Below are positions 1 to 4,166 of a stretch of 8,638 nucleotides of DNA, piece by piece. Origin of the DNA: Patescibacteria group bacterium. Lineage in GTDB: Bacteria > Patescibacteriota > Minisyncoccia > Phycocordibacterales > Phycocordibacteraceae. The position numbers were made by a program, and so were the translations under genes. The notes under the pieces were generated by a model that was not told where the DNA came from, did not search any database, and worked only from the letters and a program-made list of their open reading frames with translations. The number at the start of each line of letters is the position of its first letter. The first letter of the stretch is position 1. The stretch spans positions 1 to 8,638 of the forward strand of contig SCVI01000057.1 of the NCBI GenBank assembly GCA_004296925.1, written 5' to 3'.

Positions 1-14
1 TAGAGACCAAACAC

Positions 15-51
15 ATATAAAAACCCCTTATGCGCTAAGGGGTTTTTATAT
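15..51. terminator. Bidirectional hairpin terminator
   Basis: A perfect 16-bp inverted repeat (15-30 with 36-51) encloses a 5-nt loop. The stem has a CCCC/GGGG core and is flanked by A5 and T5 tracts, so it can act as an intrinsic terminator on either strand. On the minus strand it sits 18 bp beyond the stop of the small ORF at 69-182. On the plus strand it would close whatever gene lies left of the window. Confidence 0.85.
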
Positions 52-68
52 ATCTGACTGAACTAGAT

Positions 69-182
69 TTACTCAAAATGGCTCGGTACACGACAAGAGT
101 TACTTGGCACACGGACTGTACGTCCTTTATCTTCTATAAACGTACAAGTACATACATATCTACGATCTGAAAGTATTTCCAT
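69..182 (-). CDS. Small Cys-containing hypothetical protein (37 aa)
   Basis: This is an ATG-to-TAA frame of 37 codons that I do not recognise. The protein begins MEILSDRRYVCTCTF, giving a CxC pair at residues 11 and 13, and has a third Cys at 30 in a basic, polar C-terminal half. Support is contextual. A plausible promoter lies just upstream: TTGCTT (215-220), 17 bp, then TTAAAT (192-197) preceded by an extended TGn. A strong terminator lies 18 bp past the stop. No SD is visible, and the predicted transcript start is only a few bases before the ATG, as for other genes here. The CxC motif recalls the Cys-rich ORFs at 925-1476, so it may be another member of that small-protein set. Chance openness of a short frame remains possible. 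Confidence 0.45.
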   Translation of the reverse strand: MEILSDRRYVCTCTFIEDKGRTVRVPSNSCRVPSHFE

Positions 183-191
183 AGGAATTTA

Positions 192-220
192 ATTTAATCA
201 CACTTGTCTCTAGGAAGCAA
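192..220 (-). promoter_or_regulatory. Predicted promoter of the 37-aa ORF
   Basis: On the minus strand, TTGCTT (220-215) and TTAAAT (197-192) are separated by 17 bp. TGA directly precedes the -10, giving an extended -10 element. The -10 ends 9 bp before the ATG. Confidence 0.4.
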
Positions 221-232
221 TTTGAAGAACTA

Positions 233-261
233 TTGACGTTGTTTTTTCACAATGATACAAA
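233..261 (+). promoter_or_regulatory. Predicted promoter of the basic 60-aa ORF
   Basis: TTGACG (233-238) is followed by a 17-bp spacer and TACAAA (256-261), with an extended -10 TGA at 253-255. Transcription would start near 268, about 9 nt before the ATG at 277. It diverges from the promoter at 192-220. Confidence 0.5.
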
Positions 262-276
262 TGATGCTAAATTTAA

Positions 277-459
277 ATGCGTATGGGTGAAGGAAGTTTC
301 AACAGAATAGATAGAATTGGCGCTCGTCCACGTATTAATAAATGGACCAAAGATAAAAAAGATAAACCGATAGATGAACGCAGCCATGCCAGAAAGAAAA
401 ATAATCCAAAACACAGCAAAAATCTAAAGACTAGTTTTAGAAACGGTTGGAAAAAATAG
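277..459 (+). CDS. Small, highly basic hypothetical protein (60 aa)
   Basis: The product is not recognised. It has 20 Lys/Arg against 6 Asp/Glu (net about +14), no hydrophobic segment and no Cys. The composition is that of a disordered nucleic-acid-binding peptide or ribosome-associated tail, but no family motif can be named. The N-terminal third (residues 8-23) is Ile/Arg/Asn-rich and ends in Trp; the rest is lysine-rich and ends GWKK. A good promoter (233-261) puts the transcript start about 9 nt before the first ATG. A second in-frame ATG at 283 is an alternative start, and neither has an SD. Expression support is therefore better than homology support. Confidence 0.5.
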   Translation: MRMGEGSFNRIDRIGARPRINKWTKDKKDKPIDERSHARKKNNPKHSKNLKTSFRNGWKK

Positions 460-478
460 TACTCAGATAGGGAAGTCA

Positions 479-520
479 GACTCCCCTAATATAGGAGTAT
501 TTTAAACCTGCAGTTGATAT
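479..520 (+). other. Two adjacent small hairpins after the 60-aa ORF
   Basis: An imperfect hairpin pairs the ACTCC and GGAGT arms around 480-498. A second pairs TTAAACC with GGTTTAA across a 13-nt loop, roughly 501-528. Neither is followed by a T tract. They could be the structured 3' end of the upstream ORF transcript or the start of the possible RNA element described at 629-712. Confidence 0.25.
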
Positions 521-593
521 CGGTTTAATTATAGAAATATTTTTAGAACTGTAATAACTTATTATTTATATTTAATGCATCTAGGAGGATACG

Positions 594-617
594 ATGCGCG
601 TGTCTAAACCCATTTAA
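594..617 (+). CDS. Micro-ORF with consensus Shine-Dalgarno (7 codons)
   Basis: ATG at 594 encodes MRVSKPI and then TAA. It is preceded by a full AGGAGG (583-588) with a 5-nt spacer, the best SD in the window, while the recognisable protein genes have almost none. No function can be assigned. It may be a leader peptide for the second micro-ORF 24 nt downstream, or a chance match. Confidence 0.3.
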   Translation: MRVSKPI

Positions 618-628
618 CTATTATTCCT

Positions 629-712
629 AGGGGGAGTACCTATGGCCGAATCCCGCTATACAATATGCGTAAAAGATATATTGTGCGCACATTAAAGCTT
701 TAGTTCCCCCCT
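629..712 (+). other. Possible structured RNA element
   Basis: AGGGGG (629-634) can pair with CCCCCT (707-712). Inside this closing stem, ACAATAT (660-666) pairs with ATATTGT (678-684) around an 11-nt loop. A perfect 10-bp palindrome, TGTGCGCACA, spans 682-691. I compared it by eye with tmRNA, RNase P, SRP and common riboswitch signatures and recognise none. It lies between the basic ORF and the terminator-like hairpin at 728-751. Confidence 0.25.
642..695 (+). CDS. Micro-ORF with SD-like leader (17 codons)
   Basis: ATG at 642 encodes MAESRYTICVKDILCAH and then TAA, with two Cys six residues apart. GGGGGAG (630-636) lies 5 nt upstream. It is the second SD-led micro-ORF in tandem with 594-617. 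The stretch overlaps predicted RNA pairings at 629-712, so the G-rich motif could serve structure instead of ribosome binding. Function unknown. Confidence 0.25.
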   Translation: MAESRYTICVKDILCAH

Positions 713-727
713 TTGTGCTCAATTAAA

Positions 728-751
728 AAACACCTCACGATGAAGGTGTTT
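728..751 (-). terminator. Intrinsic terminator of the small Cys-rich operon
   Basis: AAACACC and GGTGTTT arms plus an inner TCA/TGA pairing form a hairpin with one bulge. Read on the minus strand it ends in GGTG followed by T6, a good Rho-independent terminator, 26 bp after the last ORF of the minus-strand run. On the plus strand the T tract is interrupted, so function there would be weak. Confidence 0.7.
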
Positions 752-777
752 AGTTATTTAAATCTTACCAGCTACAC

Positions 778-891
778 TTAAGCAACATTTTCTTTGCCTA
801 CAACAAATTCTATTGTAATCTGATGTTGAGTATATTTTATGGGTTTATTACTTCTTCTTCTTATTGTGTTACTTGCAAGAGAGTTGAACAA
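778..891 (-). CDS. Small basic hypothetical protein (37 aa, TTG start)
   Basis: This is the last ORF of the minus-strand run, unrecognised. It reads from TTG at 891 to TAA at 778 and is preceded by a clear GAAGGAGAG SD about 6-7 nt upstream. An in-frame TAA touches the TTG, so no earlier start is possible. The peptide has a basic patch (IRRRSNK, residues 10-16) and a beta-like C-terminal segment (ITIEFVVGKENVA). Unlike its three upstream partners it lacks Cys. The 33-nt gap from the previous ORF and the terminator 26 bp downstream support it. The non-ATG start and short length keep confidence low. Confidence 0.35.
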   Translation of the reverse strand: MFNSLASNTIRRRSNKPIKYTQHQITIEFVVGKENVA

Positions 892-924
892 TTAACTCTC
901 CTTCTTCTGATCTTTCTAGCGTTT

Positions 925-1077
925 TTATTTTATCCTTGAATTCGTTCCACCAAGAAGACAAAACCCTCCACAGTCATTGCACTTACCAAAAAAGCCTACG
1001 TCGTGGCAATGTAACCCTGTTGCTTTGCATTCTTTAGTGTATCGTCTATATTTAAAATGAAATTCTTTTGTGGCCAT
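925..1077 (-). CDS. Small Cys-rich zinc-binding-like protein (50 aa)
   Basis: ATG to TAA, 50 codons, unrecognised. It has five Cys (17, 24, 33, 36, 40) and His at 23 and 25. The central HCHDVGFFGKCNDCGGFC stretch (residues 23-40) contains a CxxCGGFC cluster with the look of a treble-clef or zinc-ribbon knuckle. The N-terminal 16 residues are basic and aromatic (FHFKYRRYTK). It starts 17 nt after the stop of the preceding ORF on the same strand, so the two are probably co-transcribed. No SD is visible. Cys/His density and operon position favour a real gene; the metal ligand assignment is inferred. Confidence 0.6.
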   Translation of the reverse strand: MATKEFHFKYRRYTKECKATGLHCHDVGFFGKCNDCGGFCLLGGTNSRIK

Positions 1078-1094
1078 AAAACATTGGAAGTTAC

Positions 1095-1259
1095 CTATAT
1101 TTGATAATTATCTTGGACGCATCTATGTCCTCTTTTTGCTAAGTGACCACAATGTTCACAAATTACATCGTTAGGTTCCTGAGAACGACGTCTCCGCAAA
1201 ACTATCTCTAGTTCACGTATCCTTCCTTCTAAAAGCCTTACTCTAGTTTCAATAGACAT
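1095..1259 (-). CDS. Small coiled-coil plus zinc-knuckle protein (54 aa)
   Basis: ATG to TAG, 54 codons, unrecognised. Residues 1-25 form a charged helix with heptad-like hydrophobic spacing (V7, L10, I14, L17, V20), suggesting a short coiled coil or dimerisation helix. Residues 33-47 (ICEHCGHLAKRGHRC) give a CxxC at 34/37 and an HxC at 45/47, a compact CCHC-type metal site. It begins 10 nt after the stop of the 68-aa ORF and ends 17 nt before the 50-aa ORF. A dimerising helix fused to a zinc knuckle suggests nucleic-acid or protein binding, but no specific role can be claimed. Confidence 0.6.
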   Translation of the reverse strand: MSIETRVRLLEGRIRELEIVLRRRRSQEPNDVICEHCGHLAKRGHRCVQDNYQI

Positions 1260-1269
1260 GCGTACTCAA

Positions 1270-1476
1270 CTAATGGTGTTTAGGGATTAGTCTTGGCTCT
1301 TCAGACGGACGGCGTTTTTCGCAATCATAACAATACTCGGGACTAGTGGGCGGATTAATGGCACCACATTCACATGTCCAACATTCACCTCTTTCGCGAC
1401 CCATATAATCGACAGTACACCTATGAAAGTGAACGGTCAAATAAACCATATCAGCATTTCCTTTACCGCAAAACAT
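1270..1476 (-). CDS. RanBP2-like zinc-finger small protein (68 aa)
   Basis: This is the first gene of the minus-strand small-protein run. Residues 30-57 fit a RanBP2/NZF-type finger: W33, C35, C37, N41, C49 and C52, i.e. W-x-C-x-C-x3-N-x7-C-x2-C. The family usually has two to four residues between the first two Cys; here there is one, although C32 and C35 give an alternative CxxC. RanBP2 fingers bind ubiquitin or single-stranded RNA in eukaryotes; in bacteria their roles are poorly defined. Extra Cys at 3 and 20 and a His-rich tail (PKHH) are present. The first ATG is at 1476. Met10 at 1449 is preceded by AAAGGA at a 9-nt distance and is a good alternative start giving 59 aa. It shares a 46-bp divergent intergenic region with DoxX. 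Confidence 0.7.
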   Translation of the reverse strand: MFCGKGNADMVYLTVHFHRCTVDYMGRERGECWTCECGAINPPTSPEYCYDCEKRRPSEEPRLIPKHH

Positions 1477-1522
1477 GTACGATGTTTGCTATAGTTAAAG
1501 TATTACTATACAAATTTTATAT
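1477..1522. promoter_or_regulatory. Divergent promoter region, Cys-rich operon / DoxX
   Basis: This 46-bp AT-rich gap separates two divergently read genes and must serve both. On the plus strand TTGCTA (1486-1491) and TATACA (1507-1512) are 15 bp apart, a short spacer, with the -10 ending 10 bp before the DoxX ATG. On the minus strand TATAGC ends 11 bp before the ATG at 1476. Neither is near-consensus. Confidence 0.4.
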
Positions 1523-1915
1523 ATGAAAAAAGAAGCAACTTTAGCACTCATAGGTCGCGTAACGTTAGCTAGCATATTTGTACTGTTTGGATTTATGAAA
1601 ATAGGTACATTTGCAGGTATGGTGGCATACGCCGCAAGCGCTGGTGTTCCCTTCCCACAACTTGCAATTGTAGTCGCTATAGTAGTGGAGCTCATCGGTG
1701 GATTGATGATTTTGGTTGGCTACAAAACAAAACTCGTAGCCTTAGCAATTGCTATCTTCTTAGTGCCAGTAACTCTCTATTTCCACACTAATTTTGGAGA
1801 TCAAGTTAATCTCACCATGTTCTGGAAAAATCTTTCCATATTTGGTGGTCTACTCATTCTTGCTGCGCACGGAGCAGGCTCGTACAGTATTGACGCAAAA
1901 CTCGCGAGGAGATAG
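1523..1915 (+). CDS. DoxX family membrane protein
   Basis: The 130-aa length and four hydrophobic segments (about 5-24, 47-66, 70-88 and 103-117) match small DoxX/DoxD-like integral membrane proteins. Typical features are FGFMKIGTFAGM after helix 1 and the VELIGGLMILVG stretch with a conserved Glu (E56) followed by glycines in helix 2. Family members are linked to redox or thiosulfate-quinone chemistry in some organisms, but most, including this one, have no proven substrate. The start has no SD and lies directly in the divergent region with the Cys-rich operon. It is monocistronic, since a terminator follows 14 bp past the stop. Confidence 0.88.
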   Translation: MKKEATLALIGRVTLASIFVLFGFMKIGTFAGMVAYAASAGVPFPQLAIVVAIVVELIGGLMILVGYKTKLVALAIAIFLVPVTLYFHTNFGDQVNLTMFWKNLSIFGGLLILAAHGAGSYSIDAKLARR

Positions 1916-1929
1916 ATTTCCAACGATGC

Positions 1930-1966
1930 TACAAAAAGGACTTTCTTTACGGAAGTCCTTTTTGTA
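1930..1966. terminator. Bidirectional terminator between DoxX and protease
   Basis: Arms ACAAAAAGGACTT (1931-1943) and AAGTCCTTTTTGT (1953-1965) pair perfectly, with one more A-T pair outside and two weaker pairs inside. A5/T5 tracts flank the GC part on both sides, and the hairpin sits between convergent genes ending at 1915 and 1995. Confidence 0.9.
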
Positions 1967-1994
1967 TTATTCAGGGTATTCAAAAAACCATTTC

Positions 1995-2648
1995 TTAAAA
2001 CTTTTTTTCTACGCTGAGTTCTTTCAGAAGCTTCTTTACGTCATTGATAGGAATTGCATGACCTATGGCTCCTGTTCCATTGCCAAGCACTATAGCAGTA
2101 TTGACGCCAACCACTTCCCCAGTGTCCTCTGATACCATAGGTCCTCCCGAGTGCCCGCCATGCAAAGATACGTCTGTTGTCATCAGACTTCCATTAAAAC
2201 CGGATATTATTCCCCTGCTTACATGGCTTTTCCCCCGGAGCGGACTTCCGAGAACCAACACATCATCACCAATGCGGATTTTGTCAGAATCACCCAATTG
2301 CGTTACGTCCTCTATAGCTGTTCTAGTTTTTATAAGAGCAATATCTAGAATTGGATCTACGTACACCACAGAAGCTTCATCGCTTACGCTGAGTGGTCCA
2401 TCTTCACCATACACATCGACTGTTACAGGAGTACGATGACTTCCAACAACGTGTCTGCTCGTTATAATCAAATCCTTGTCTACGAAAAATCCGCTCCCAT
2501 TAGGCACTTTCTCAATTCGCAAAGAGAGTGATTCACCTCCAACAGGTACACTTGGCGAATTGCGAAGGACATTGATTCGAACCATCGATTTCTGAAGTCG
2601 TTCAATAAGATCCGCGCGTGATTCGAGCTGATTCAAGCCTTCATGCAT
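1995..2648 (-). CDS. HtrA-like trypsin-fold serine protease, no PDZ
   Basis: The 217-aa protein is a chymotrypsin/trypsin-2 domain. The triad is visible: His66 in ITSRHVV, Asp102 in PILDIALIK and Ser167 in GGHSGGP. GSGFFVD (51-57) and IGHAIPINDVKKLL (195-208) are typical of Deg/HtrA N- and C-terminal protease strands. Most HtrA proteins have a signal peptide or membrane anchor and one or two PDZ domains; both are absent, so it is probably a soluble cytoplasmic minimal protease. Residues 1-30 form a short helical lead. The start is the ATG that coincides with the predicted transcription start of a consensus promoter, so the mRNA should be leaderless. A second ATG at 2644 is out of frame. Confidence 0.9.
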   Translation of the reverse strand: MHEGLNQLESRADLIERLQKSMVRINVLRNSPSVPVGGESLSLRIEKVPNGSGFFVDKDLIITSRHVVGSHRTPVTVDVYGEDGPLSVSDEASVVYVDPILDIALIKTRTAIEDVTQLGDSDKIRIGDDVLVLGSPLRGKSHVSRGIISGFNGSLMTTDVSLHGGHSGGPMVSEDTGEVVGVNTAIVLGNGTGAIGHAIPINDVKKLLKELSVEKKF

Positions 2649-2654
2649 TTAAAT

Positions 2655-2683
2655 ATTATACGGTATCTGGCTATATATGTCAA
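2655..2683 (-). promoter_or_regulatory. Consensus sigma-70 promoter of the protease gene
   Basis: On the minus strand TTGACA (2683-2678), exactly 17 bp, then TATAAT (2660-2655): a perfect consensus match. The -10 ends 6 bp before the ATG, so transcription should begin at or next to the start codon. The -35 box overlaps the terminator arm at 2682-2690. Confidence 0.88.
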
Positions 2684-2705
2684 ATCCCGCACATTGGCGG
2701 GATTT
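2682..2705 (-). terminator. Hairpin terminator after the transglycosylase gene
   Basis: AAATCCCGC (2682-2690) and GCGGGATTT (2697-2705) form a 9-bp perfect stem with a 6-nt loop, 5 bp after the stop of the lysozyme-like gene on the minus strand. The 3' arm ends in TTT and continues straight into the protease promoter, so the U tract is short. Confidence 0.7.
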
Positions 2706-2710
2706 AAAAT

Positions 2711-3160
2711 TTATTTGCTTGCGAGATGTCCCCAACAAGCTTTTGAAGACTTCCAAGGCTTAGTCCCCTCTTTATCGTAAAGATACTTTGCGTATTCAAG
2801 GTTTCCGCTAAGGGTTTTTATGTCGAGACCAAGCTTTTCTGCCTCGGCGCCATGATAACGAGTGTTGATTTGCATAATTCCTGTGTCATCCGAGTCTACG
2901 GTCCCACGGATTACCTTTCCAGTAGAAGCATCAATGTGTCTCATTCTTGATTCACACCATGCAATGTCAGCTAGTACAGGTGTCTCCTGAAAGTACTCGT
3001 TAACGTACTGATTCAGGGTTTGAGGCGACTTATGCTCAAGCTGAGTTGTTGTTGAGAGCGCTGTTGGCGTACTCATCGCAACACTCGCAAGGAAGATGAT
3101 AATAGATATGGGCATAAAGAGTCTAGATACAATGTTTATGTGTCTCCAAAATACTTGCAA
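2711..3160 (-). CDS. Lysozyme-like lytic transglycosylase, membrane-anchored or secreted
   Basis: An SLT/lysozyme-fold domain occupies about residues 60-146. The catalytic Glu70 lies in IAWCESRMRHID, followed by DDTGIMQINTRYHG (91-104), the GxMQI motif of goose-type lysozyme and SLT enzymes. LEYAKYLYDKEG (121-132) and the C-terminal W-x-SSKACW fit the family. Cys69 and Cys142 could form a disulfide. Residues 14-30 are a hydrophobic signal anchor, so the enzyme should act on peptidoglycan outside the membrane. The frame begins with TTG at 3160; an ATG at 3115 would give 134 aa. I prefer TTG because it supplies the basic residues (R6, H7, R13) before the hydrophobic segment, but ATG is possible. 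Confidence 0.85.
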   Translation of the reverse strand: MQVFWRHINIVSRLFMPISIIIFLASVAMSTPTALSTTTQLEHKSPQTLNQYVNEYFQETPVLADIAWCESRMRHIDASTGKVIRGTVDSDDTGIMQINTRYHGAEAEKLGLDIKTLSGNLEYAKYLYDKEGTKPWKSSKACWGHLASK

Positions 3161-3223
3161 AGTATTCTGGTTTTAGTCGCCTGAGGTCGAGCGCGTGTCT
3201 GATAAGATGCCCGGGCAGGTACT

Positions 3224-3248
3224 AAAAAAGCCGGCCCCGAGGCCAGCT
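3224..3248 (-). terminator. GC-rich intrinsic terminator or attenuator
   Basis: AGCCGGCC (3229-3236) pairs with GGCCAGCT (3241-3248) around a 4-nt loop; as minus-strand RNA this is an 8-bp stem with one G-U, followed immediately by U6. It would end the LOG-family transcript. Because a predicted promoter starts transcription at about 3250, it could also be an attenuator at the 5' end of the transglycosylase mRNA. Confidence 0.75.
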
Positions 3249-3256
3249 ACTTCAAT

Positions 3257-3285
3257 ACGGTAGCATTCTCAATTTCATCTGTCAA
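3257..3285 (-). promoter_or_regulatory. Predicted promoter toward the transglycosylase gene
   Basis: On the minus strand TTGACA (3285-3280), 17 bp, TACCGT (3262-3257) with an extended TGC before it. The predicted start near 3250 is right before the GC-rich hairpin at 3229-3248 and about 90 nt upstream of the TTG start. The -35 is perfect but the -10 hexamer is poor. Confidence 0.45.
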
Positions 3286-3309
3286 GACTTGCGTCAACAA
3301 AAATATGAC

Positions 3310-3335
3310 TTATACGGCTTTATAGAGCCGTATAA
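3310..3335. repeat. Perfect inverted repeat upstream of promoter
   Basis: TTATACGGCT (3310-3319) and AGCCGTATAA (3326-3335) form a perfect 10-bp inverted repeat with a 6-bp centre. No T tract follows on either strand, so it is a poor terminator. It lies 25 bp upstream of the -35 at 3280-3285 and could be an operator. ATACGG recurs at 3255-3260 within the -10 region. Confidence 0.5.
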
Positions 3336-3396
3336 TTAATATTCCTAAAATCTACCTTTTTATCAACTTTATGCTCTGAACAAATTTTTTCAATTT

Positions 3397-4122
3397 TTAG
3401 CACTTCACTAACTCGAGCGCCATTTCATACGCTTCTTCTGGGCTATCAACAACTCTGAAGAGATTTAGGTCGTCTTTATCGATAGTTTGATACTTCAGAA
3501 GCATCGTATTTTCAATGAAATCGATGAGTGGAGTCCAAAACTCTTTACCATAAAGTATGATAGGTATGCGTTTAATCTTGTTTGTTTGTACCAAAGTGAG
3601 TATTTCAAATAACTCATCGAGGGTTCCAAACCCACCTGGAAAATAAATGTAGAGTTCGGAAGCGAAAGCAAGCATCACTTTTCGACTAAAAAAGTAGTTG
3701 AACGTGGTTACGTCAGTAAGGTATCGATTTGGCTCCTGTTCTGTATTCAATTTGATATTAAAACCAACTGATTGACCTTTTGCTTCATGTGCGCCCTTGT
3801 TAGCGGCTTCCATAATGCCCCCTGCCCCACCAGTAATCACAGTGAAGCCAGACTTAGAAAGCATGTGTGCTAGGCGTGTTGTATCTTCGTACACCTTTGA
3901 AGTCATAGTGGAACGCGCTGAACCAAAAAATGTCACCGCAAGCTTATACTTGCGGACTGTTTTAAAGCCTTCAGAGAGTTCGTCCATTATTTTGAGAATC
4001 CGCCACGCTTCCATATCCTTAGTATGGTCAGTGGTTTCAGGATCACAGACTCTTAACTCCCCTTCCATACGATGCACTTCAGGAGGTTGTACTGCTTTCT
4101 GTCGTTTTTCTTCTTCAGTCAT
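3397..4122 (-). CDS. TIGR00730 / LOG family Rossmann-fold protein
   Basis: The 241-aa protein carries the family signature FPGGFGTLDELFE (161-173), where the PGGxGTxxE motif includes catalytic Glu170, and the upstream FSRKVML with Arg147. TVITGGAGGIMEAANKGA (94-111) is the nucleotide-binding loop. LOG proteins hydrolyse the N-glycosidic bond of nucleoside 5'-monophosphates, as in cytokinin activation in plants; bacterial members probably act on AMP-like nucleotides. The N-terminal 60 residues are a charged extension. The start is an ATG 6 nt after a TACACT hexamer, with no SD. It is downstream of the exonuclease-fold gene with a 44-bp gap, possibly in one transcript. It is sometimes misannotated as lysine decarboxylase. 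Confidence 0.92.
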   Translation of the reverse strand: MTEEEKRQKAVQPPEVHRMEGELRVCDPETTDHTKDMEAWRILKIMDELSEGFKTVRKYKLAVTFFGSARSTMTSKVYEDTTRLAHMLSKSGFTVITGGAGGIMEAANKGAHEAKGQSVGFNIKLNTEQEPNRYLTDVTTFNYFFSRKVMLAFASELYIYFPGGFGTLDELFEILTLVQTNKIKRIPIILYGKEFWTPLIDFIENTMLLKYQTIDKDDLNLFRVVDSPEEAYEMALELVKC

Positions 4123-4128
4123 ACTACG

Positions 4129-4134
4129 AGTGTA
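4129..4134 (-). promoter_or_regulatory. Predicted -10 element of the LOG gene
   Basis: TACACT on the minus strand ends exactly 6 nt before the ATG at 4122. No convincing -35 lies 16-18 bp upstream. It is listed mainly because its placement repeats that of other genes here. Confidence 0.4.
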
Positions 4135-4166
4135 ACATTCAAACGTTTTCTTACCTGTTTAAAACT

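Noticed and set aside
117..146. TGTACG/CGTACA hairpin as a regulatory site
   Set aside because: It lies inside the small minus-strand ORF, the loop is asymmetric with a 3-nt bulge, and no tract or promoter is associated.
629..712. tRNA, tmRNA or known riboswitch
   Set aside because: A GGCCGAATCCC stretch faintly recalls a T arm, but no acceptor, anticodon or D arm can be drawn around it, and no tmRNA or riboswitch signature is present.
1794..2132. Plus-strand frame spanning the DoxX end, the terminator and the protease end
   Set aside because: It runs through a strong bidirectional terminator and overlaps two real genes out of frame.
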